Part shown: positions 37,047 through 45,546 of the stretch, one piece after another | Layout of the letters: each line of letters opens with the position of its first letter | Position numbering within the stretch: the first letter of the stretch is position 1 | Assembly (NCBI GenBank): GCA_965223025.1 | Contig: CBDCVP010000022.1 | Location: 1,240,001-1,304,000 of the forward strand | Direction: 5' to 3' | DNA from: JABDMH01 sp965223025 | GTDB lineage: Bacteria; Bacteroidota; Bacteroidia; Chitinophagales; Saprospiraceae | DNA: 64,000 nt | Program-made: the position numbers and the translations under genes | The notes under the pieces: model-generated | The model's database searches: none | What the model was told of the DNA's origin: nothing | What the model saw: only the letters and a program-made list of their open reading frames with translations

Positions 37047-39308
37047 ATGGAATCTGAACACCAGTCTATTGCCGACGTGATCAAAATAAACTTTGGCAGT
37101 ACTGCCGTAACAACAACATGGACATACCTGATCGCAGCGCTGCTGCTCTTTTCTTGCCATGCCGGCCAGAATCAGCCCGTTGATCCTGGAGTAGATGCTG
37201 GCTTCTTGGACTCAGAATTTGTCGGCTCGAAAGCCTGTCAGAGTTGTCATCAGCTTGAATATTCAGATTGGGAGCATTCTCATCACCAGAAGGCCATGGA
37301 AATTGCCGATTCAACTAACATCCTGGGCAATTTTGATCATGTCACCTTTTTGAGCAATGGTGTCACCAGCAAGTTTTTCACAAAAGACGGTGGTTATTTT
37401 GTCCATACACAGGGTCGAGATGGACACTACCATGACTTCAAAATCAAATACACTTTTGGTGTAGACCCATTGCAGCAGTACATCGTTGAATTTCCCAAAG
37501 GACACTTTCAATGTCTTCAAACGGCATGGGATACCAACCGCAAGCGATGGTATGATCTCCAGCCAGATCTTGACATCAAACCTGATGAGTGGCTGCATTG
37601 GACTCGGGGAGGCATGCGCTGGAATGCGATGTGCGCCGACTGTCACTCCACCGATGTGTTCAAGAACTATGACGGCCAAACGGATACTTATCAGACTAAT
37701 TTTAGTGAAATCACCGTAGGATGTGAGGCCTGTCATGGTCCAGCAAGTCGTCATGTACAGTACTATCAAAGTCAGGATAAAAACTCATCTCCTCCTCCGA
37801 AAATGTACATGGATGCTTCTCTGACTTCAACCGATCTAGTAGACAAATGTGCCAGATGCCATTCACGAAGGTCTCAAACCACTAAGCATTTCGACTACTC
37901 TGGACATTTTTTTGATCACTACCGACCTTCCCTACTGATCGATCCTATCTACGAATTGGATGGTCAGATCAGAGATGAGGATTATGTCTATGGCTCTTTC
38001 GTGCAGAGTAAAATGTATCAGAACGGAGTCTCATGCAGAGATTGCCACAATGTACACTCACTAGAACTCAAACAATCTGGCAATGGTCTATGCCTCACAT
38101 GCCATGAACCCATCTACAATGAACCATCGCACCATTTCCATCCGGCTGACTCTGAGGGTGCACTGTGTGTCAACTGTCACATGACGGGCAAAATCTATAT
38201 GGGTGTTGATTTCAGAAGAGACCATAGCTTCAGAATTCCCAGACCCGACCAGACGGTTACTCACGGAACACCTAATGCTTGCAATGGCTGTCATACAGAT
38301 AAAAGTGCCGAATGGGCAAGTGATCACGTCAAATCTAACTATGGACAGGAGCGCGCCGACCATTTCTCAGACCATCTTCTCAGCGCCTACCAGGGCAACA
38401 AATCGGAATTCTACCATGTAATTACCCACGGAACATACCCTGACCTTGTCCGTGCCACTGCGCTGGATCAATACACAAATGAGCCACTTTCTCCTGCAGA
38501 GGTAAATGCCCTGACCGCATTTCTCGAAGATACCTCAGACTTGGTGCGAAGTGAGGCCATTAACGCCTTTACAAAATTGCGCTGGACACAGATTTCAAAA
38601 TACATCGAACCACTTCTTGCAGATTCCACAAGATTAGTCAGAATATCTGCAGCCAGATATTTCAATGAATTGGGCTCGATACCTTCTGATCAGTTGCACT
38701 TTGACAACGCACAAAAAGAATTTCTGGAAGACCTGGACATGAACAGTGATTTCGCTTCGGGTCAACATCAGATTGCCCTCTATCATCAATCCCAGCAACA
38801 CACCGATCTGGCCATAGAAGCTTACACCAAAGCACTGGCAATCGACAACTACTACAACAGTTCAAGAATGAATCTGGCCTTGCTACTGTACGAACAAGGC
38901 CAAGTCAGCGAAGCTGAAGAGCTCTATCTCAAAGTGACCGAACAAGAACCCGACTTCAGTCATGCGTACCACATGTTAGGTCTCTTATACAATGAGTCTG
39001 GCGATGCCGAAAAAGCACTCAAGTATTTGGCTGATGCATGTGAAAGAGAACCTGTAAACATCCGCGCTTTCTACAACTATGCCCTAAAACTACAGGAGGT
39101 AGGACAACTAAAACAGGCTGTAAAAATCATCGATAAGGGGCTGGCACTAAGCCCAGCAAATGAAGAACTTCTTTATGTGAAAGTGTTGGCACAATTCAAT
39201 GACCGGCAGTTTGATGCAGCACGCAGCACCTGCCAACAACTTCTTGACATTGCACCAAATAATGCCAACTATCGACAAATCTTGGATCAGCTCACACCGA
39301 GGATGTGA
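37047..39308 (+). CDS. Octaheme c-type cytochrome with HEAT/TPR C-terminus, lipoprotein-like
   Basis: 753 residues from the ATG at 37047; GTG 37077 would give a shorter, equally plausible signal. A hydrophobic segment ends in LLFSC, a lipobox. Eight CxxCH heme motifs: CQSCH, CADCH, CEACH, CARCH, CRDCH, CLTCH, CVNCH, CNGCH, all within roughly residues 60-420. The following ~100 residues look like HEAT repeats (TSDLVRSEAINAFTKLR) and the last ~200 are TPRs (ALAIDNYYNSSRMNLALLLYEQG). The cytochrome c554-like multiheme set suggests periplasmic electron transfer; the redox partner is unknown. Located after the PorU2 gene, with a 160-bp gap. Confidence 0.88.
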   Translation: MESEHQSIADVIKINFGSTAVTTTWTYLIAALLLFSCHAGQNQPVDPGVDAGFLDSEFVGSKACQSCHQLEYSDWEHSHHQKAMEIADSTNILGNFDHVTFLSNGVTSKFFTKDGGYFVHTQGRDGHYHDFKIKYTFGVDPLQQYIVEFPKGHFQCLQTAWDTNRKRWYDLQPDLDIKPDEWLHWTRGGMRWNAMCADCHSTDVFKNYDGQTDTYQTNFSEITVGCEACHGPASRHVQYYQSQDKNSSPPPKMYMDASLTSTDLVDKCARCHSRRSQTTKHFDYSGHFFDHYRPSLLIDPIYELDGQIRDEDYVYGSFVQSKMYQNGVSCRDCHNVHSLELKQSGNGLCLTCHEPIYNEPSHHFHPADSEGALCVNCHMTGKIYMGVDFRRDHSFRIPRPDQTVTHGTPNACNGCHTDKSAEWASDHVKSNYGQERADHFSDHLLSAYQGNKSEFYHVITHGTYPDLVRATALDQYTNEPLSPAEVNALTAFLEDTSDLVRSEAINAFTKLRWTQISKYIEPLLADSTRLVRISAARYFNELGSIPSDQLHFDNAQKEFLEDLDMNSDFASGQHQIALYHQSQQHTDLAIEAYTKALAIDNYYNSSRMNLALLLYEQGQVSEAEELYLKVTEQEPDFSHAYHMLGLLYNESGDAEKALKYLADACEREPVNIRAFYNYALKLQEVGQLKQAVKIIDKGLALSPANEELLYVKVLAQFNDRQFDAARSTCQQLLDIAPNNANYRQILDQLTPRM

Positions 39309-39338
39309 TCCCTAGGCATCGGATGTGCACATTCTTCT

Positions 39339-42300
39339 TTACTCCTCCTCAGATAAGTCTAAAATCCTGATGTTGCGAAAATGCACTTCTGATCCATGCC
39401 CTAAGAAACCGATATGCCCCTTCAACTTCTCGATGCCGGGATGGTCCTTGCCATCAAGGGTACCATTGCGGGTGGCGTTGGCAAGGTCGTCGAAAAGTAT
39501 GCGCTCACCATTCAGCACTACCCCAATCCGATTCCCCTTTACCGAAACTTCCTGCTGATTCCACTGGCCCACGGGTTTAAGCAAACCACGCCTCGCAGGT
39601 ATAAGCCCGTAAACGGAGCCATGAAACTGATATGGCTTTAGATGGGCATATTTTTCTGCGGTGTTATCCAAAATCTGGATTTCCTTTCCCAAATAGGCAG
39701 CATCCCCTTCTAAAGGAGCATGGATTCCCAGTCCATTGTTGGCACCGGGAGTCAATTTGAAATCAAACTTTAAAATGAAGTCACTATACTCTTGCTCCGT
39801 AAACAAGTTTCCACTTCCACCAGAGGGGCCAGGATAGATTACAATCGATCCATCCTCGACCACATAATCCACCTTATTGCCTACCCAACCATCTAGATTG
39901 ATGCCGTTGAAAAGAGACTTATACCCAGCCATGGTTTCTCGCTCGTTGAGTACGGGTACCTCGTCCAGGGTACGAATGTACAGGTCTCGAAACTCCAATG
40001 GAGTGGTATGTGCCTGCAGTTCAATTTGACCTTTGCGAAAAATCGGCATCGCCCGATCCCAGTAATTCTCTAGTACGACATGGTCGGTTACGAGTTTGCC
40101 ATTGAGATAGACAGTGACCTTATCATCGATCATCAAGACGCGAAACGTATTCCAGGTTCCCACTGGATTATCAGCCGTCAGCAATGGCTTGTCGAGATGG
40201 ACCTTATTATTAAAGAGTCCACCAGATCCCACACCCGTACTGTCTTTGGCTGGATCCCAGATCTGTACTTGAGGTGAGCCCCGTAAATATAATCCACTGT
40301 CACCGTCTTTTTTAATCTTCCAGTCGACATACATTTCAAAATCTCGGTAATCTTTGTCCGTGCATAGATTGTCGTAGCCTTCGCCAAAGAAGATGATTTT
40401 TCCATCTTCCACCTTCCAACTCTCACCGATCTTAGCATCAGCTTCACGTTGCAACTTCTGCAACTCGATGCCAAAAAGACTATCGCGTACCAACGGATTG
40501 GCCACCAGAGCCTTCCAACCAGCCAAATCTTTACCATTAAACATAGAGACAAAGCCTTCCTTTTGCGGCATATCCACTAGATAGCGATGGAGAAATGCAC
40601 GTGTATATTCGTCATCTGATCGGGAAAATATCGTATCCACACGCATCAATGTCCTCTTGACTTCTGACCCCCACAATCCGTGCTTCTCGCCACTTGCCGG
40701 AAGCGCAATGTTTACCAAGGCTTTGGCAGCATCCATCTGCAGGATGCTATCATTCAAAAAACGGGAGACGTACGTAAATGCGGTATGTTTTTTAGTGCGG
40801 CCAATGCGACTCAAGATTTCCTTTTTTTGCTCAGGTTTGAGAGCGTACTCCATCAGCCGGCGCAGGTGCAAGACTTGCTGTGCTCCGGTAATAGCTTCGT
40901 CATTCACCAACCTCAGGATGGCAGCATACGCCTTATCCCGAAATGCTGCTTCTTCCAACAAGGGAAATAAACTGTGTATGGCCTCATGATGCTGCCAGGC
41001 AAGCAAGGGCTCTTTAGAATTACCGGCATGAATGTACTCAAGAGCCCTGCTCCCACCGATGGCAGGCAGTACATTCTCTAACAACTTTCGGCTAGAAGTG
41101 CCAAAAGTCTGTATCAGTGGTGCCGCTATTTCGTTGGGGTCATCGACCAGTGTAGCCTTTCGATGCAAGGCACTCCTGAGCTGCGCCATCTCTGCTTCTG
41201 AGTTGATGATGGGCGCAATGGTGGTCAGTTGTCTGACAGGTACATCTCTAACAATGTCGGGAAGCACTTCAAAGGCAGTAGCCCTCACCTCCGGATCATC
41301 ATCGGATAGGGATGCTCTTACTTGGTCCCAGAATCTGGACAAACCTCGCTCACCAAACAACATCAACAAGCGGCTTTTTGCTATCCCTGAACTCATTGCA
41401 AACGCATTGGATAAAAAATCTAGATTGCTGCTGTCGACCAATCCAGATATCGCTTGTCCAGCGACGGTAAGCAACTGTGGATCCTTGGCATTGAGCAATG
41501 CTTTCTGCAAAGAAGGTAGTCCCTTCTTTCCACTGAGTGCAGCATACGTTTGAATAGCCACTGTGGCCACGTCCAGGTTAGGAGAATGTATGAGTTGATG
41601 TGCATGAGATAGGGCAGCTTGCTGATGCCGAATGCGAGCTGCATGTAGTAAATTTATCTGAGTTGCTGGTTCGAGCTTATCTATCTGTTTGATAAATCCT
41701 TCCAAGGGTAAACCTGGATTTTGTACCAGCATTTGCGAGATCACCTGCTTACTTTGAGGTTCGGCTTTTCTAAAAACCTTGACCAGCTGATCCACTTCGT
41801 TGCGGGGTGCATGCTGGATAAAAAGCTGATAGGCAGCATATTGGTTGCTGGCACCGGGATTGCTATTTAGCACTTTCTCGGCTATTTGAGCAGCTTGTTT
41901 TCCTTGGCCATTGCCTGCAAGATTTTCAGCCAACAACAAGAGCAATTCCGTACCACTCTCTGGCTTTTCAGTCGCATATTGCTCGAGCGTAGGTAGTGCT
42001 TTATAGCTCCCGGATTTGGCCAGCCCATGTAATGCTTCCTTGCGAAAAAGCTCATCCCGAGCACTCGAAAATCTAGTTAACTGGTCCACGACACGACCAT
42101 CGTCGTAACTGGCTAAGGTCTTGGCCAGCACTTGCTTACAATAGCCATTGATCTGGTCCACAGACTGCAACAAAGCATTCAGAGACTTCTTGGTATGAAT
42201 GGATCCCAGTGCATGCACTACCGGCTCACACAACACATTGATTTTCTTTAGCAGCACATCGACACTGGCATCGCTGGCCATGAACTGCAATTCCTGGATC

Positions 42301-42641
42301 AGAAAAACTTGTGCTTCCAAATCGAGATCTCCTTGTAATGCTTCGATAAACCCAGATTCGATCTTTGGAGTATGTGCCGACTTTCCCTTTGCCAAAGCAC
42401 TAAGCGCAAAGCGGGCCTGCAGGTCATCTGCATTTCCGGGAACACTTAACTTCTTACTGATGTCAACGATGGCAGTCGGACCCATCCCAGCTAATTCTTC
42501 GATGAGCCGATTGAGGGTTACCTGGTCTTTGGCAGGAAACTCTCCCAATAGACTATCGATAGAAGTCTGGGCGGAAGCCAGCATGGCGGTCACCATCAAT
42601 GTTAATGATAGCATGGACCTAAATCTTAGTTGCATAGACAT
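39339..42641 (-). CDS. HEAT-repeat protein with two DUF1080 (3-keto-disaccharide hydrolase) domains
   Basis: 1100 residues when started at the ATG at 42641, which gives a signal peptide (MSMQLRFRSMLSLTLMVTA...ASA); the longer ORF from 42707 adds 22 unlikely residues. Residues about 25-680 are HEAT-type helical repeats. Two DUF1080 domains follow (about 690-895 and 905-1095), each with a beta jelly-roll motif: FVSMFNGKDLAGWKAL and YKSLFNGINLDGWVGN. DUF1080 proteins hydrolyse 3-keto-glycosides in the Bacteroidota 3-keto-disaccharide route. Its operon partner 53 bp upstream is a Gfo/Idh/MocA oxidoreductase, which fits that pathway. The fusion with HEAT repeats is unusual but seen elsewhere in the phylum. 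Confidence 0.88.
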   Translation of the reverse strand: MSMQLRFRSMLSLTLMVTAMLASAQTSIDSLLGEFPAKDQVTLNRLIEELAGMGPTAIVDISKKLSVPGNADDLQARFALSALAKGKSAHTPKIESGFIEALQGDLDLEAQVFLIQELQFMASDASVDVLLKKINVLCEPVVHALGSIHTKKSLNALLQSVDQINGYCKQVLAKTLASYDDGRVVDQLTRFSSARDELFRKEALHGLAKSGSYKALPTLEQYATEKPESGTELLLLLAENLAGNGQGKQAAQIAEKVLNSNPGASNQYAAYQLFIQHAPRNEVDQLVKVFRKAEPQSKQVISQMLVQNPGLPLEGFIKQIDKLEPATQINLLHAARIRHQQAALSHAHQLIHSPNLDVATVAIQTYAALSGKKGLPSLQKALLNAKDPQLLTVAGQAISGLVDSSNLDFLSNAFAMSSGIAKSRLLMLFGERGLSRFWDQVRASLSDDDPEVRATAFEVLPDIVRDVPVRQLTTIAPIINSEAEMAQLRSALHRKATLVDDPNEIAAPLIQTFGTSSRKLLENVLPAIGGSRALEYIHAGNSKEPLLAWQHHEAIHSLFPLLEEAAFRDKAYAAILRLVNDEAITGAQQVLHLRRLMEYALKPEQKKEILSRIGRTKKHTAFTYVSRFLNDSILQMDAAKALVNIALPASGEKHGLWGSEVKRTLMRVDTIFSRSDDEYTRAFLHRYLVDMPQKEGFVSMFNGKDLAGWKALVANPLVRDSLFGIELQKLQREADAKIGESWKVEDGKIIFFGEGYDNLCTDKDYRDFEMYVDWKIKKDGDSGLYLRGSPQVQIWDPAKDSTGVGSGGLFNNKVHLDKPLLTADNPVGTWNTFRVLMIDDKVTVYLNGKLVTDHVVLENYWDRAMPIFRKGQIELQAHTTPLEFRDLYIRTLDEVPVLNERETMAGYKSLFNGINLDGWVGNKVDYVVEDGSIVIYPGPSGGSGNLFTEQEYSDFILKFDFKLTPGANNGLGIHAPLEGDAAYLGKEIQILDNTAEKYAHLKPYQFHGSVYGLIPARRGLLKPVGQWNQQEVSVKGNRIGVVLNGERILFDDLANATRNGTLDGKDHPGIEKLKGHIGFLGHGSEVHFRNIRILDLSEEE

Positions 42642-42694
42642 TGAATAAGCAATTGTGGCTCGAATAAAAGGGTGTGCTCTTCGCTTGGCGTTTA

Positions 42695-43957
42695 CTAGAT
42701 GGACCATTCTCCTCGCATTGGCTGATGAATCATACGGTTGGCAGCCTCATCATCGATGAAAGTTTGTCCCTTTGGATCGAATGTCAGGTTGCGGCCTAAA
42801 CGCAAGGCCGTCACACCAAGATTGATCAAGGTGCATGACCGATGACCATTCATCTCATTGAGGGCAAATTTCTGCCTGGTCTTCACGGCATGGCTGAATG
42901 TGGAAATTTGAGGTACTGGATCCGGCAATTCAGCAATCAGCCTGCTCAGATTTGGAATATCACTGCGCATACCTCGGTAAAGTTTGCCTTTGGGTCCCTC
43001 AATAAAAGCAGCTTCTTTATCGCGATTTGCTCCATCTAGTACGATCTTACACCCATCTTCGTAGGAGTACTCCAACCTACGCCAGGACCCTGCTGCATCT
43101 GGGTGTTGCTGAGGTGTATCGACGGAGATGTGGGTAGGGCTGGTATCATCTTTTTCTAGTAAGTATTGTGATGGATCCATATAGTGCTGACCCATGTCCC
43201 CTAGTCCACCACCATCGTAATCCCAGTATCCTCTAAACTTGGCATGTACGCGGTCCTTATGGTAAGGTTTGAACGGTGCTGGTCCTAACCACATATTGTA
43301 GTTCAAACGCTCCGGCACCACTTGGGCATCGAGATCTGTGCGACCACTCCAGTAGAACTTCCAATCAAACCCGGTGGTGGCACTTAGGGTTATTTTCAGG
43401 GGCCAGCCAAAGACTCGGTTTTCCACCAGCTTCTTGATGGGCTTAACCGGCACTCCCATGCCATAAAAATTGCTGCTAAAACGAAACCATGTATTCAATC
43501 TGAAGACTCGATTGTACTGTTGTACAGCTTTCTGCACAGCCAAACCCTCTCCGATGGTGCGAGTCATGGGCTTCTCACACCATATGTCTTTCCCCGCCTT
43601 AGCAGCAGCCACCGCCATCAGACCATGCCAGTGAGGAGGAGTCGCGATATGCACTACATCAATATCTGATCTCTCTAGCAGCTCACGAAAATCCCCATAC
43701 GCCTCCACCTTCCTTTCCAGCATCGACTGTGCCTTCGCCAGGTGCTCAGTATCCACATCACAGATGGCCACTAGCTCACCTTCATATCCTATGTGTCCGC
43801 GGCCCATGCCTCCTACACCGATGATTGCCTTGGTCAATTTGTCGCTCGGAGCGGTATGCCGCACCCCACCCAGCACATGGCTGGGTACGATCATAAAAGC
43901 ACCAGCTGCCACGCCTAGTTGCTTGATAAACTTCCTTCTATGTCTGATAGCTGTCAT
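42695..43957 (-). CDS. Tat-exported Gfo/Idh/MocA family oxidoreductase
   Basis: 420 residues from the ATG at 43957, giving a twin-arginine signal (RHRRKFIKQLGVAAGAF, with an RR-x-F-x-K core) rather than the 21-residue upstream extension from 44020. Rossmann motif GVGGMGRGHIG near residues 45-55 binds NAD(P). WCEKPMTRT is the EKP motif of the family, with the catalytic Lys. Members in this phylum oxidise or reduce sugars, including C3 of glycosides in the periplasm; here the linked DUF1080 hydrolase supports the 3-keto route. Glycosyl substrate is not visible. A -7-like TATATTTG lies at 43983-43990, with TTTG 15 nt beyond it, tentative. Confidence 0.9.
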   Translation of the reverse strand: MTAIRHRRKFIKQLGVAAGAFMIVPSHVLGGVRHTAPSDKLTKAIIGVGGMGRGHIGYEGELVAICDVDTEHLAKAQSMLERKVEAYGDFRELLERSDIDVVHIATPPHWHGLMAVAAAKAGKDIWCEKPMTRTIGEGLAVQKAVQQYNRVFRLNTWFRFSSNFYGMGVPVKPIKKLVENRVFGWPLKITLSATTGFDWKFYWSGRTDLDAQVVPERLNYNMWLGPAPFKPYHKDRVHAKFRGYWDYDGGGLGDMGQHYMDPSQYLLEKDDTSPTHISVDTPQQHPDAAGSWRRLEYSYEDGCKIVLDGANRDKEAAFIEGPKGKLYRGMRSDIPNLSRLIAELPDPVPQISTFSHAVKTRQKFALNEMNGHRSCTLINLGVTALRLGRNLTFDPKGQTFIDDEAANRMIHQPMRGEWSI

Positions 43958-44105
43958 GACTGAGAAAACTATTTTAGGACCCCAAATATAAGGCTTTACA
44001 ACGGTCAAAGCAGCTTGCATGTTTTCTGGAGAGCAGCACTGGATTATTAGACTGTTATCAAGGACATCAGCGAGTAATGCAAGTCAAGCTCCATCTTAAT
44101 TAAGG

Positions 44106-44114
44106 ATCACAATG
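44106..44114. repeat. Target-site duplication, left copy
   Basis: ATCACAATG directly outside the left inverted repeat; the identical nine bases follow the right end at 45395-45403. Nine-base duplication fits ISKra4-family insertion. Confidence 0.8.
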
Positions 44115-44139
44115 GGGTGTATGACAATTTGCAGTTATG
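44115..44139. repeat. Left terminal inverted repeat of the insertion sequence
   Basis: Begins GGGTGTATGACAA; pairs with 45370-45394 in reverse complement with four mismatches over 25 bases. Confidence 0.85.
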
Positions 44140-45136
44140 CGGCTAACCGAGCCAAATCTTCAATAATAGTCCAAGCATTACTTTTATTGAGGCACCTGAG
44201 ATTCGCGATAGCATTAGCACCTTTTATGGACCACTTTTGACCAGATAACTTCAATCTTTGCTGAATAACATTGCGATGACCAGCTTCGATCGGTCCCGAT
44301 CCTATCAGTAGTCCTTGATTTTTAAACGTTTTATACATCATTCGATCGGCATGTTCAACATAGTAGCGTATTGCGATATCCTTTGCTTCTGAAGCCTGTG
44401 TATTTTTGGATTTAAGTTTTTTCAGTTTTGAGATGACTTGTTCAACTCCATCATCAAGCAGTAGTTTTTTATTGTCTTCAAGCCAGTCTTTCCTCTCCGA
44501 TTCCTCACGAAATTGTCTTCGTGCAAACTCTGCAATTTTTTCTATCGCATGATAGTAATCCAAGATCTGCACAGCACCCGGATAATTATCTTCAACCCAA
44601 TTCCAAATGTATTTAGCCCCATCGCAGACAAATACTTTAGGATTCTTAACCAAGGTCAGATGACGTTCCAATTTTGTGAAAAACTTATCTTTTGGTCCCA
44701 AGTGACTTACATATATTGAGTCGACAATCTCTTTTCTATTTCGCTGTATATCAACGTTTTGCCTTTCGTTAAAAAACCGTGCTAATTTCATTTCCTTCCA
44801 GCCATCTTCACGAGTAAATAGCATAGATCCATCTACCATCACATAAGTATTTTCATTTTCATTTCCCAGATTTGCCAACTGCGGGATGTATTCTACCTGA
44901 TTAGCTTCAACAATCGGATCAATTTGTCTGCCATACCATTCACTTACTCGTTGGATTTGCTTTGCACTCAGATCTAAACCTAGAATTTGGTCTAATATTT
45001 CGGATGCACTTTCAAACACGGTGTGTTGTCCCAAAAAACATATGAGCGTTTGCAAATAAACCGTGATTTTAAATGATACTCCCCTTGGACAAAGAAGATG
45101 TCCTTTACTCAGGTGTATCCTTCCAAAAACTGTCAA
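44135..45136 (-). CDS. ISKra4-like transposase, main frame (orfB)
   Basis: Main catalytic frame of the transposase. Written from TTG 45136 it has 333 residues, but the frame is open back to 45148 and is more likely reached by a -1 frameshift from orfA. Catalytic Asp candidates: VMVDGSMLF and FVCDGAKYIW; Glu in GSGPIEAGHRNVIQQR. The end SGQKWSIKGANAIANLR is the ISKra4 C-terminal signature. If the frameshift works, the fused protein would be about 412 residues, close to the family length. Alternatively it is translated alone by coupling (ATGA-type overlap at 45133-45136). Both options leave the protein otherwise intact. Confidence 0.85.
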   Translation of the reverse strand: MTVFGRIHLSKGHLLCPRGVSFKITVYLQTLICFLGQHTVFESASEILDQILGLDLSAKQIQRVSEWYGRQIDPIVEANQVEYIPQLANLGNENENTYVMVDGSMLFTREDGWKEMKLARFFNERQNVDIQRNRKEIVDSIYVSHLGPKDKFFTKLERHLTLVKNPKVFVCDGAKYIWNWVEDNYPGAVQILDYYHAIEKIAEFARRQFREESERKDWLEDNKKLLLDDGVEQVISKLKKLKSKNTQASEAKDIAIRYYVEHADRMMYKTFKNQGLLIGSGPIEAGHRNVIQQRLKLSGQKWSIKGANAIANLRCLNKSNAWTIIEDLARLAA

Positions 45137-45372
45137 AATTCGTTTTTTTTATTCCGATCTGCACTAATCTGACCTTGTCCCATTTCTACTAAAGCTCTAC
45201 CCATTTTAAGCGTTCTTGATAATGCCTGGCGCTCATAATGAATCGGATCTGTAATATCTTTCTCTTCAGCTAGCCAAGCATCTACCTCTTCGCCAATTGC
45301 ATCCATAATAGTGGATCGTAGTTCATTCTTATTCATGATTGTCATTTTATTGATTATCATAAAGATACACAT
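45133..45372 (-). CDS. ISKra4-like transposase, N-terminal frame (orfA)
   Basis: 79 residues as read to its own stop; a likely internal start is the ATG at 45334-45336 (MNKNELRSTIMDAIGEE). The end GRALVEMGQGQISADRN joins, after a -1 slip at 45142-45148, onto ILTVFGRIHLSKGHLLC of orfB, which restores the normal N-terminal order of ISKra4 transposases (helical region, then the TVFG-type beta region). Upstream space within the element is only 22 bp, so expression must rely on a short promoter in or near the inverted repeat. Confidence 0.75.
   Translation of the reverse strand: MCIFMIINKMTIMNKNELRSTIMDAIGEEVDAWLAEEKDITDPIHYERQALSRTLKMGRALVEMGQGQISADRNKKNEF
45142..45148 (-). other. Slippery heptamer A AAA AAC, likely -1 ribosomal frameshift site
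   Basis: On the minus strand the orfA codons AAA AAC are preceded by A, giving X-XXY-YYZ form A AAA AAC inside a run of eight A. Slipping back one base joins orfA to orfB without a stop between. The junction falls at the point expected for the continuous family protein. Confidence 0.65.
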
Positions 45373-45394
45373 TACTGCGTTTTGTCATACACCC
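45370..45394. repeat. Right terminal inverted repeat of the insertion sequence
   Basis: Reverse complement starts GGGTGTATGACAA; 21 of 25 bases match the left repeat. Confidence 0.85.
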
Positions 45395-45403
45395 ATCACA
45401 ATG
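45395..45403. repeat. Target-site duplication, right copy
   Basis: ATCACAATG, identical to 44106-44114. Confidence 0.8.
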
Positions 45404-45546
45404 GGTAAAATGCCTTTCTCTAAAATATTGCGTAATTTAATGACCACTGCGTTTATTGGCACGCTCATCACACATTGTAATCTCAATGACTGAGCGGTTT
45501 CTGTCCACAGCCATTGATTGTTTTCTATCACCTTCAACTAGAGATT

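Larger units (their letters stand above)
44115..45394 (-). mobile_element. Complete ISKra4-like insertion sequence, 1280 bp
   Basis: Bounded by 25-bp imperfect inverted repeats (44115-44139 and 45370-45394, 21 of 25 matching; the outer GGGTGTATGACAA is identical) and flanked by a 9-bp direct repeat ATCACAATG. It contains one transposase split in two overlapping frames on the minus strand. Both ends and the duplication are intact, so insertion is probably recent. The transposase family was judged from its C-terminal motif, not from a search. No host gene looks interrupted; it sits between the oxidoreductase promoter and an unrelated exported protein gene. Confidence 0.88.

Noticed and set aside
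41032..41553. 173-residue open frame on the + strand within the HEAT/DUF1080 gene
   Set aside because: Antisense of conserved HEAT repeats, no start signals, no recognisable domain.
44135..45372. Reading the two transposase frames as a disabled pseudogene
   Set aside because: The heptamer A AAA AAC lies exactly at the overlap, the joined order matches the family, and the element's ends and duplication are intact, so a programmed frameshift is the better reading, though not proven.
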